This document shows, piece by piece, positions 7,834 to 14,756 of a stretch of 64,000 bases of DNA (positions are counted from its first letter, which is position 1; each line of letters starts with the position of its first letter). The stretch is from positions 1-64,000 of the forward strand of contig NZ_VDGT01000001.1 in assembly GCF_006335015.1 (NCBI RefSeq), in the 5' to 3' direction. The DNA comes from Streptomyces sedi. GTDB lineage: Bacteria; Actinomycetota; Actinomycetes; Streptomycetales; Streptomycetaceae. Below the pieces are notes generated by a model. The model did no database searches. It was not told the origin of the DNA and was given only the letters and a program-made list of their open reading frames with translations. The translations under genes and the position numbers were made by a program.

Positions 7834-8937
7834 ATGACGACCATACGGATAGGGACATTTGTGCTGGCCGGTCAGTTTCCGGGGCAGGGCCAGCGGGAGG
7901 CACTCGACCGGGCGGTGCGCTCCGCCGAGACGGCCGACGAGGTCGGGCTGGACGCCGTCTGGCTCGCCGAACACCACTTCGTTCCCTACGGCCTGTGCCC
8001 TTCGGCGACCACCCTGGCCGCCCTGCTGCTCGGCCGCACCCGCCGGATCGGGGTCGGGACCGCGATCAGCGTGCTCTCCACCCAGCACCCGGTGGCCCTC
8101 GGCGAGCAGGCGACGCTGCTGCACCTGACGTCCGGGGGCCGGTTCACCCTCGGCGTGGGGCGCGGCGGCCCCTGGGTCGACCTGGAGGTCTTCGGCACGG
8201 GCCGGGAGGCGTGGGAGCGGGACTTCCCCGAGTCGCTCGACCTGCTGCTGCGCTGGCTGACGCAGCCGGCGGTGGACGCTGACGGGGAGCGCTATCGCTT
8301 CCGTTCGGTGCCGGTGGTGCCCAGGCCGGGCGAGGAGTCGGCCCCGCCGCCACCCGTCGTGGTGGCGTGCACCTCGCCGGCGACCGTGCGCCTGGCGGCG
8401 CGGCGCGGGCTGCCGATGCTGCTGGGGATGCACATCGGGGACGCGGAGAAGGCGGAGATGGTGGCGCTGTGGCGGTCCACGGCCGCGCAGGCGGGGCTGC
8501 CGCCGGAGGCGGTGCGCGCGGCCGACCATGTGGCGGCGGGCGTGGGGCAGGTCGGGGACAGCCAGTCGGAGGCCGTGCAGACGCTGCGCCGTTCGCTGCC
8601 CGGCTGGCTGCGGCAGGGCCTCTCGGCGCACCAGACGCTGGACGGCGGTCCGCGCGCCATGCGCGACCCGCGCGCCTACACCGAGCTGCTGTGCGAGCTG
8701 CACCCGGTGGGCGACCCCCAACTCTGCGCGGACCGCCTGGCGTTGACCAGCGAGCGCACGGGCATCACCCGCTTCGCGCTGATGGTCGAGGGCTCGGGGG
8801 AGACGGCGGCGACGGAGCGGAACGTGCGCCGGCTCGCGGAGGACGTGCTGCCGCTCCTCCCCGGACACGCGGGGAAGGAGGCGGCAGCGACCGGGGTCTC
8901 CGTGCTCAGCAGTCGCGCAGTACCGGGGACTGGTTGA
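7834..8937 (+). CDS. LLM-class flavin-dependent oxidoreductase
   Basis: The protein has 367 residues and a luciferase-like monooxygenase TIM barrel: early TIRIGTFVLAGQFPGQ, the WLAEHHF motif near residues 50-56, RIGVGTAISVLSTQHPVALGEQ and a GGRFTLGVGRGGP flavin-site segment. The ATG at 7834 is preceded by GGAGGG at 8 bases; an upstream in-frame ATG at 7768 lacks a ribosome-binding site and would add a non-conserved Arg/Pro stretch. Family members use FMN or F420 to oxidise small organic substrates; the cofactor and substrate cannot be told here. Its 3' end overlaps the 3' end of the convergent gene at 8906 by 32 bases. Confidence 0.85.
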   Translation: MTTIRIGTFVLAGQFPGQGQREALDRAVRSAETADEVGLDAVWLAEHHFVPYGLCPSATTLAALLLGRTRRIGVGTAISVLSTQHPVALGEQATLLHLTSGGRFTLGVGRGGPWVDLEVFGTGREAWERDFPESLDLLLRWLTQPAVDADGERYRFRSVPVVPRPGEESAPPPPVVVACTSPATVRLAARRGLPMLLGMHIGDAEKAEMVALWRSTAAQAGLPPEAVRAADHVAAGVGQVGDSQSEAVQTLRRSLPGWLRQGLSAHQTLDGGPRAMRDPRAYTELLCELHPVGDPQLCADRLALTSERTGITRFALMVEGSGETAATERNVRRLAEDVLPLLPGHAGKEAAATGVSVLSSRAVPGTG

Positions 8938-9298
8938 GGATCTGACCGCGGATGGAGGTGAACCGGGTGTGCCGCTCGTCGCTCGACGTGTCGAGCGGGA
9001 AGACGGCGACCCGGTGGCAGTTCTGGAAGGCCAGACGGACGCCGAAGTGCCGTTCGAGGGCACCCCTGATGGCGTCGCTGGCGAGGGCGCGCAGCAGCTG
9101 TCCGCGCGCCTGTTCGTCCGGTGGTGGTGTGGTGTTGTCGGCGAACTCCCCGCCGTCGACCTGGAGTCGGGTGACCAGACTGCTGATCATGTCCCAGGCG
9201 AAGGGCAGGGAGGTGCGGACGCAGTCGACGAACTCCTTCTCGTCGACCTCGCCCCGCTCGGCCTGTTCCAGTAACGCCGGTGAGACATCGAGCGACAT
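8906..9298 (-). CDS. SCO5389-family conserved protein
   Basis: This 130-residue soluble protein is recognised as the actinomycete SCO5389 family from its sequence (start MSLDVSPALLEQAERGEVDE) and location next to nucS and the conserved block. It has no catalytic motif that I can name; a Cys at about 26 and SNCHRVAVFPLD-like core strands are visible. The ATG at 9298 has a good GAGAGGAG ribosome-binding site. The last 32 bases run antisense to the end of the LLM gene. The function is unknown. Confidence 0.8.
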   Translation of the reverse strand: MSLDVSPALLEQAERGEVDEKEFVDCVRTSLPFAWDMISSLVTRLQVDGGEFADNTTPPPDEQARGQLLRALASDAIRGALERHFGVRLAFQNCHRVAVFPLDTSSDERHTRFTSIRGQILNQSPVLRDC

Positions 9299-9597
9299 GG
9301 GTTTCTCCTCTCGCGACCCCCGTCGGGGTCAGGCGCGGACTGGCCCGAGGGATGCCACCGTCCCCACACGGCTCAGACGTGCGGACGGCCACCCCCCTTG
9401 GGCCCGTCTTCCGGCTCGCCGTGGGCTCGCCCGGCGCCCGGGGGCGCAGGGGGGAACGCGGAGCTCACGAGATCCGAAGGACGGACGTAAGTCACGTTAG
9501 GCCGCGCGACCGGTGGTGTCAGTGGATTGGGCACATAACTGGCCACTGTCGAATCCGCAGAATCTTCCTCATACCAGGCGCCGTTGACCTCACCCGG
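9299..9597. other. Intergenic region, no gene seen
   Basis: These 299 bases lie between the SCO5389-family start and the stop of the response regulator (both minus strand). They hold one symmetrical pair of CAGTGG/CCACTG arms near 9519-9547, far apart (17-base centre), and otherwise nothing recognisable. The promoter for the SCO5389-family gene must be here. Confidence 0.4.
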
Positions 9598-10320
9598 TTA
9601 CCACTCCGCCACCCCATGCTCACCCTCCTCATCCAGCCAGCGGTAGCACAGCTCCGGTCGGCCCACCCCGCCGTAGCGGGGCGCACGGAGGGCGCGCGCG
9701 GTCGCCACCAGATGTTCCAAATACCGTCGTGCGGTGATCCGTGAGACCCCCACGCGCTCCGCGGTGACCGTCGCGGTCAGCCCCTCGGGGGCGGCGCGCA
9801 GCGCCTCGATGACCGAGGCGAGCGTGGGTTGGCTCAGCCCCTTGGGCAGCGCGGCGGACACCGGGGAACGCAGCGCCGCCAGCGTCCGGTCCACCTCCTC
9901 CTGCCCGCCGGCCTCCCCCACGGCCTGCCGGAACGCCGCGTACCGCACCAGCCGGTCACGGAGCGTGGCGAAGGTGAACGGTTTGAGGACGTAGTGCACG
10001 ACCCCGAGCGAGACGCCCTCCCGCACGCCCGTCAGATCACGGGCCGAGGTCACCGCGATCACGTCCACGGCGTGCCCGGCACCGCGCAACGCCCGCAGCA
10101 GCCGCAGCCCGTGACCGTCCGGGAGATACAGGTCCAGCAGCATCAGGTCCACCCCGGTGGTGGCCAGCAGCCGCGCCGCCTCGGCGCCGGAGCGGGCGAC
10201 CCCGCTCACGACGAATCCCGGCACCCGCTCCACATAGCCGCGGTGTGCCTCGGCGGCCAGCGGCTCGTCCTCGACGACGAGCACCCGCACCGGCGCGGGT
10301 TCGCCCCCTGCCCCGGTCAC
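9598..10320 (-). CDS. Response regulator, DcuR/CitB type
   Basis: The protein has 240 residues. The receiver domain (about 11-130) has the acidic pair E17/D18, phospho-acceptor D63 in LLDLYLPDG, and Lys in VLKPFTF. It is followed by a C-terminal winged-helix-like segment with VTAERVGVSRITARRYLEHL, as in DcuR/CitB/DpiA regulators. The GTG start at 10320 overlaps the stop of the kinase gene by 4 bases. It probably activates the C4-dicarboxylate symporter encoded divergently at 12156 in response to the kinase signal. Confidence 0.85.
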   Translation of the reverse strand: MTGAGGEPAPVRVLVVEDEPLAAEAHRGYVERVPGFVVSGVARSGAEAARLLATTGVDLMLLDLYLPDGHGLRLLRALRGAGHAVDVIAVTSARDLTGVREGVSLGVVHYVLKPFTFATLRDRLVRYAAFRQAVGEAGGQEEVDRTLAALRSPVSAALPKGLSQPTLASVIEALRAAPEGLTATVTAERVGVSRITARRYLEHLVATARALRAPRYGGVGRPELCYRWLDEEGEHGVAEW

Positions 10321-11969
10321 GCGCCCCCCACCCGCAGCGGCAGCCGGACGGTGAAGCGCGCCCCGCCCGTCGTGGCGCGGGAGACCTCGACCGTTCCCCG
10401 GTTGCGGCGGACGGCCTGGCGCACCAGGGCCAGGCCGACGCCGCGCGGTCCGCGCGCCCGGTCCCCGGCCGGCTTGGTCGACCAGCCCCAGTCGAAGGCG
10501 GCCTCCGCGCTCTCCGCGCGCAGCCCGCCGCCGGAGTCGCTCACCTCCAGCAGCAGTTCACGCGCGTCGGCGCGCGCCCTGACCCACACGCGTGCGCCGG
10601 CGCGTGGATCGCTCTCACGGGCGCTCTCGGACACCGCGCGCTCCCGGGTGGACTCCATCGCGGCCTCCATGGCGTTGTCGATCAGATTGCCCAGGATGGT
10701 CACCAGGTCGCGCGGCGGCAGCGCGCGGGGCAGCACCCCGTCGTCGATCCGGCTGTCCTCGGTCAGCAGCAGCTCGACGCCGCGCTCGTTGGCCTGGGAC
10801 ACCTTCCCCAGCAGCAGCGCGGCGAGGACCGGTTCGGCCACCGCGTCCACCACGCGGTCGGTCAGCGCCTGCGCCAGCTCCAGCTCGGCGGTGGCGAACT
10901 CGACGGCCTCGTCCGCCCGTCCCAGCTCTATCAGCGCCACCACCGCGTGCAGCCGGTTGGCGGCCTCGTGCGCCTGGGCGCGCAGCGCGTCGGTGAACGC
11001 CAGGGCCGAGTCGAGCTCACCGGCCAGCTCCTGCAGCTCCGTGTGATCGCGCAGCGTCACCACCGTGCCCCGCCTGCTGCCGCCCGAGACCGGCGCCGAG
11101 TTGACGACGAGCACCCGGTCCTCGGTGACCCGCACCTCGTCCTCCAGGGGCCCCTCGGCCCGCAGGGTGGCGACCAGTTCGGGAGAGAGGTCCAGCTCCT
11201 CGGGGGTCCGGCCCACCGGCTCGTCGGGCAGCCCGAGCAGCTCCAACGCCGCGTCGTTGGCCAGCGCGATCCGGCCAGTCCCGTCCAGCAGCAACAGCCC
11301 CTCCCGCAACGCGCGCAGCGTCGCCTGGTGGTAGTCGTAGATCCGGCTCAATTCGGCCGCGTTCATGCCGTGGGTGTGTCGACGCAGCCGGGCGTTGACC
11401 GCCCAGGTGCCGAACGCGCCGAGCGCCAACGCCCCGCCCGCCACCATCAACAGGCCGCTGACCTGGTCCGCGACCCGACGCCCTATGGTCTCGACGGCCA
11501 GTCCAGCGCTCACCAGCGCCACGATCTCGTCGTCCGCCCAGACGGGGGTCACCACCCGCATCGAGGGGCCGAGGGTGCCGGTGTAGGACTCGGTGAAGGT
11601 CTCTCCACGAAGGGCCGGCTCAGTGTGGCCGATAAACGACTCTCCGATCAGCTCCGGATTGGGGTGGGTGAGCCGTTCCCCGTCGGGACGCATGATGGTG
11701 ACGAACGTGATGCCGGTGTCCCGGCGCACCTGCTCGGCATAGGGCTGGAGCGCGGCGCTCGGGTCGTCCGAGCCGAGCGCGGAGAGCACGGAGGGGGCGT
11801 CCGCGATGGTCCGCGCGACCACGGTCACCTCGGTGCGCGCCGCCTCCTGCGCCTGGTCCCGGGTGTTGAGATACGTGAAGACCGCGCAGCCGGCGACGAC
11901 CAGCGTCACCAGCAGGACCTGCATGGCGAAGAGCTGGCCGGCCAGCGAGCGCGGACGGGGGAGAGCCAT
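10317..11969 (-). CDS. Sensor histidine kinase, DcuS/CitA type
   Basis: The protein has 550 residues. An N-terminal membrane helix (about 15-35) precedes a periplasmic CACHE/PDC-like domain, a second membrane helix (about 170-190), a PAS-like domain, a dimerisation helix with AHEAANRLHAVVALIELG (the DcuS-family phospho-His region), an HATPase N box LIDNAMEAAM and a G box RGPRGVGLALVRQAV. ATG 11969 (MALPRPRSLAG) is chosen because the longer frame to 12065 adds an unsupported N-terminus. It overlaps its response regulator by 4 bases and is divergent from the symporter gene; the ligand is inferred to be a di- or tricarboxylate. Confidence 0.85.
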   Translation of the reverse strand: MALPRPRSLAGQLFAMQVLLVTLVVAGCAVFTYLNTRDQAQEAARTEVTVVARTIADAPSVLSALGSDDPSAALQPYAEQVRRDTGITFVTIMRPDGERLTHPNPELIGESFIGHTEPALRGETFTESYTGTLGPSMRVVTPVWADDEIVALVSAGLAVETIGRRVADQVSGLLMVAGGALALGAFGTWAVNARLRRHTHGMNAAELSRIYDYHQATLRALREGLLLLDGTGRIALANDAALELLGLPDEPVGRTPEELDLSPELVATLRAEGPLEDEVRVTEDRVLVVNSAPVSGGSRRGTVVTLRDHTELQELAGELDSALAFTDALRAQAHEAANRLHAVVALIELGRADEAVEFATAELELAQALTDRVVDAVAEPVLAALLLGKVSQANERGVELLLTEDSRIDDGVLPRALPPRDLVTILGNLIDNAMEAAMESTRERAVSESARESDPRAGARVWVRARADARELLLEVSDSGGGLRAESAEAAFDWGWSTKPAGDRARGPRGVGLALVRQAVRRNRGTVEVSRATTGGARFTVRLPLRVGGA

Positions 11970-12155
11970 AGCGCACAGTGTGCTCAGCCGGGACGTTGAC
12001 CGAAAGCCACGGGACCGGCCGGAGCCCGGCGGAATCCCCGTTTCGCACGAACTCAATGAACGCAAGGGTGACCGACGTCACGTTCGGTTGGATAGTCGCG
12101 AGAGTTTCAGGCCGACCGCTCCGACAGGCCGACTCCACGACGACGAGGAGAACCC

Positions 12156-13625
12156 GTGGCTGCCAAGCCCACCGCCAACGCCCCCGCCTCCCCGGGGCCG
12201 AGGAAGCGGCGCGACCGCACGCACTATCTGTACATATTCGTGATCGTGGCGGTGGTCGCCGGCGTCACGCTCGGCATGGCCGCCCCCGACGTCGCCGTCG
12301 AGCTGAAACCGCTCGGCACCGGCTTCGTCGACCTGATCAAGATGATCATCTCGCCCGTCATCTTCTGCACCATCGTCCTGGGCATCGGCTCGGTGCGCAA
12401 GGCCGCCAAGGTGGGCGCGGTGGGCGGTCTCGCCCTCGGCTACTTCATGGTGATGTCGGCGTTCGCGCTGATCATCGGCCTGCTGGTGGGCAACGTCCTG
12501 CACCCCGGCTCCGGACTGGACATCACCGAGGCCACCCGGGAAGCCGGCGTCGCCCAGGCCGAGGGCGCCAGTGAGTCCACCGTCGACTTCCTGCTGGGCA
12601 TCATCCCCACCTCCTTCGCCTCGGCGTTCACCGAGGGCGAGGTGCTCCAGACGCTGCTGGTCGCGCTGATGACGGGCTTCGCGCTCCAGACGATGGGCCG
12701 CGCCGGCGAGCCGGTGCTGCGCGGCGTCCAGCACCTCCAGAAGCTGGTCTTCCGCATCCTGGCGATGATCATGTGGGCCGCCCCGGTCGGCGCGTTCGGC
12801 GCGATGGCCGCCGTGGTCGGCGAGACGGGCGCCGGCGCGCTGCGCTCGCTCGCGGTCATCATGATCGGCTTCTACATCACCTGTGTGATCTTCGTGGTGC
12901 TGGTGCTGGGCCTGCTGCTCTGGGTGGTGGCCCGGATCAACATCTTCTCCCTGCTGAGGTACCTGGGCCGGGAGTTCCTGCTGATCCTGTCGACCTCCTC
13001 CTCGGAGTCGGCGCTGCCGAGGCTGATCTCCAAGATGGAGCACCTGGGCGTCAGCAAGCCCGTCGCCGGCATCACCGTGCCGACCGGCTACTCGTTCAAC
13101 CTGGACGGCACCGCGATCTACCTGACCATGGCCTCGCTCTTCATCGCCGAGGTGATGGGCGACCCGCTGTCGGTGGGCGAGCAGATCAGCCTGCTGCTGT
13201 TCATGGTCATCGCGTCCAAGGGCGCCGCAGGCGTCACCGGCGCCGGCCTGGCCACCCTGGCCGGCGGGCTCCAGTCGCACCGGCCCGAACTGCTCGACGG
13301 TGTCGGCCTGATCGTGGGCATCGACCGCTTCATGAGCGAGGCCCGGGCGCTGACCAACTTCGCCGGCAACGCGGTGGCCACCGTGCTGGTCGGCACGTGG
13401 ACCAAGGAGCTGGACCGGGAGCGCGCCACCGAGGTGCTGGCCGGGCGGCTGCCGTTCGACGAGTCCTCGATGACGGACGACCACGGGCACGGCGGCGGTG
13501 ACGACGCCGACGCGGAGGCCGACGAGGCAGCGGGCGGCGGCGCGGGCGCCGAGGGCCGGCTGGCGAAGCAGCCGGGCGAACGGGATGAGGCGGCCCCCTC
13601 CGCCGAGGAGTCCAAGGCCCACTGA
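12156..13625 (+). CDS. dctA: Dicarboxylate/amino acid:cation symporter (DctA-like, DAACS family)
   Basis: The protein has 489 residues. Features of the glutamate-transporter fold are visible: LIKMIISPVIFCTIVLGI in an early helix, the serine-rich re-entrant loop STSSSESALPRLI (about 272-284), NLDGTAIYLTMASLFIAE (helix 7 NxDGT motif, about 316) and a second re-entrant loop near SKGAAGVTGAGL. The C-terminus is an acidic, His/Ala/Gly-rich tail. The GTG at 12156 follows GAGGAG at good spacing. The family imports succinate, fumarate and malate with H+ or Na+. It is divergent from a DcuSR-like sensor pair, which suggests substrate-induced expression. Confidence 0.85.
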   Translation: MAAKPTANAPASPGPRKRRDRTHYLYIFVIVAVVAGVTLGMAAPDVAVELKPLGTGFVDLIKMIISPVIFCTIVLGIGSVRKAAKVGAVGGLALGYFMVMSAFALIIGLLVGNVLHPGSGLDITEATREAGVAQAEGASESTVDFLLGIIPTSFASAFTEGEVLQTLLVALMTGFALQTMGRAGEPVLRGVQHLQKLVFRILAMIMWAAPVGAFGAMAAVVGETGAGALRSLAVIMIGFYITCVIFVVLVLGLLLWVVARINIFSLLRYLGREFLLILSTSSSESALPRLISKMEHLGVSKPVAGITVPTGYSFNLDGTAIYLTMASLFIAEVMGDPLSVGEQISLLLFMVIASKGAAGVTGAGLATLAGGLQSHRPELLDGVGLIVGIDRFMSEARALTNFAGNAVATVLVGTWTKELDRERATEVLAGRLPFDESSMTDDHGHGGGDDADAEADEAAGGGAGAEGRLAKQPGERDEAAPSAEESKAH

Positions 13626-13671
13626 GGGCCGCCCGCCGCGGAGTTGACACCGCCCGCGGGCAGGAGAGGCC

Positions 13672-13728
13672 GGAGCGCCGGCCGGTGGCACCGTTCCCAC
13701 GGGGCCGCCGGCCGGCGGCGGTCGCTCC
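13672..13728 (+). terminator. Large hairpin after the symporter gene
   Basis: Outer arms GGAGCG/CGCTCC (13672-13677, 13723-13728) enclose a perfect 16-base palindrome (13704-13719). It lies between the symporter stop and nucS. Confidence 0.4.
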
Positions 13729-13850
13729 GGGGCCCTCGCGGGAACGGGGCGCGGGTTCGAGGGGCAACTCGCGGGCGCGGGGCGGCTGTCGCCCCCGGGG
13801 AAGGCGGGAACGGTGGTGTGGGTGTCGGTGCGACGATCTAGGCTGCCCTC

Positions 13851-14525
13851 ATGCGTCTTGTCATCGCTCGCTGCTCGGTCGACTACGCCGGCCGACTCAC
13901 CGCTCATCTGCCCATGGCCCCGCGACTCGTCCTGGTCAAGGCCGACAACTCGGTCTCGATCCACGCCGACGACCGCGCCTACAAGCCGCTGAACTGGATG
14001 TCGCCGCCGTGCACCCTCAAGGAGGACGAGACGGAGGACGGCGGCCGGGTCTGGACGGTGGTCAACAAGGCGGGCGAGAAGCTGATCATCACCATGGAGG
14101 AAGTTCTCCATGACTCCTCGCACGAGTTGGGCGTCGACCCGGGGCTGATCAAGGACGGTGTGGAGGCGCATCTCCAGGAACTGCTGGCGGACCGGATGGA
14201 GACGCTCGGCGAGGGCTGGACCCTGATCCGCCGGGAGTTCCCGACGGCGATCGGCCCGGTGGACATCCTGGGTCGCGACGCCGACGGCGCCACGGTGGCC
14301 GTGGAGATCAAGCGACGCGGCGAGATCGACGGCGTCGAGCAGCTGACCCGCTACCTGGAGCTGCTCAACCGCGACCCCCATCTCGCGCCGGTGCAGGGCC
14401 TGTTCGCGGCCCAGGAGATCAAGCCGCAGGCCAGGACGCTGGCCACAGACCGGGGCATCCGCTGCGTGACCCTGGACTACGACGCGCTGCGCGGCATCGA
14501 GGACGACAAGCTGCGCCTGTTCTGA
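13851..14525 (+). CDS. nucS: Endonuclease NucS/EndoMS, mismatch-specific
   Basis: The protein has 224 residues. The N-terminal DNA-binding/dimerisation half (1-115) is followed by a RecB-like nuclease domain with catalytic D138 in GPVDILG and the E152-x-K154 pair in VEIKRR, followed by Q164 and Y168. In actinobacteria lacking MutSL, NucS cuts both strands at G-T, G-G and T-T mismatches, suppresses mutation, and works with the sliding clamp. The C-terminus here (DDKLRLF) resembles the clamp-contacting tail. Length and start agree with the family. It is convergent with the NTPase gene, separated by an inverted repeat. Confidence 0.93.
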   Translation: MRLVIARCSVDYAGRLTAHLPMAPRLVLVKADNSVSIHADDRAYKPLNWMSPPCTLKEDETEDGGRVWTVVNKAGEKLIITMEEVLHDSSHELGVDPGLIKDGVEAHLQELLADRMETLGEGWTLIRREFPTAIGPVDILGRDADGATVAVEIKRRGEIDGVEQLTRYLELLNRDPHLAPVQGLFAAQEIKPQARTLATDRGIRCVTLDYDALRGIEDDKLRLF

Positions 14526-14611
14526 CCGCGGAGCGCGGAGGCGCGGGGCGCGGTCGACTACGGTCCGCACCGGTGCGGTGGGTGGTCGTCCGCGCCCCGC
14601 CACGGATGCAC

Positions 14612-14673
14612 CGCGCCGTTCCCCGCGCCCCCAAGCCGCCCACCGGCAGTCAAGGGGCGCGGGGAACTGCGCG
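14612..14673. repeat. Dispersed Streptomyces inverted repeat, locus A
   Basis: Two 20-base arms (14612-14631 and 14654-14673) pair with one mismatch and a 22-base centre. The right arm reads GGGGCGCGGGGAACTGCGCG, a core found again at 40788, 40889 (inverted), 40971, 63426 (inverted) and 63519. It lies between the convergent nucS and NTPase genes and may act as a two-way terminator. Confidence 0.7.
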
Positions 14674-14756
14674 AGCAACCCACCACCGGGGCCAGGCCGA
14701 CAACCCACCCCGACCGGCAAGGTCGGTAGTCGGCCAACCGCGCCCCCGGCCAGGGC

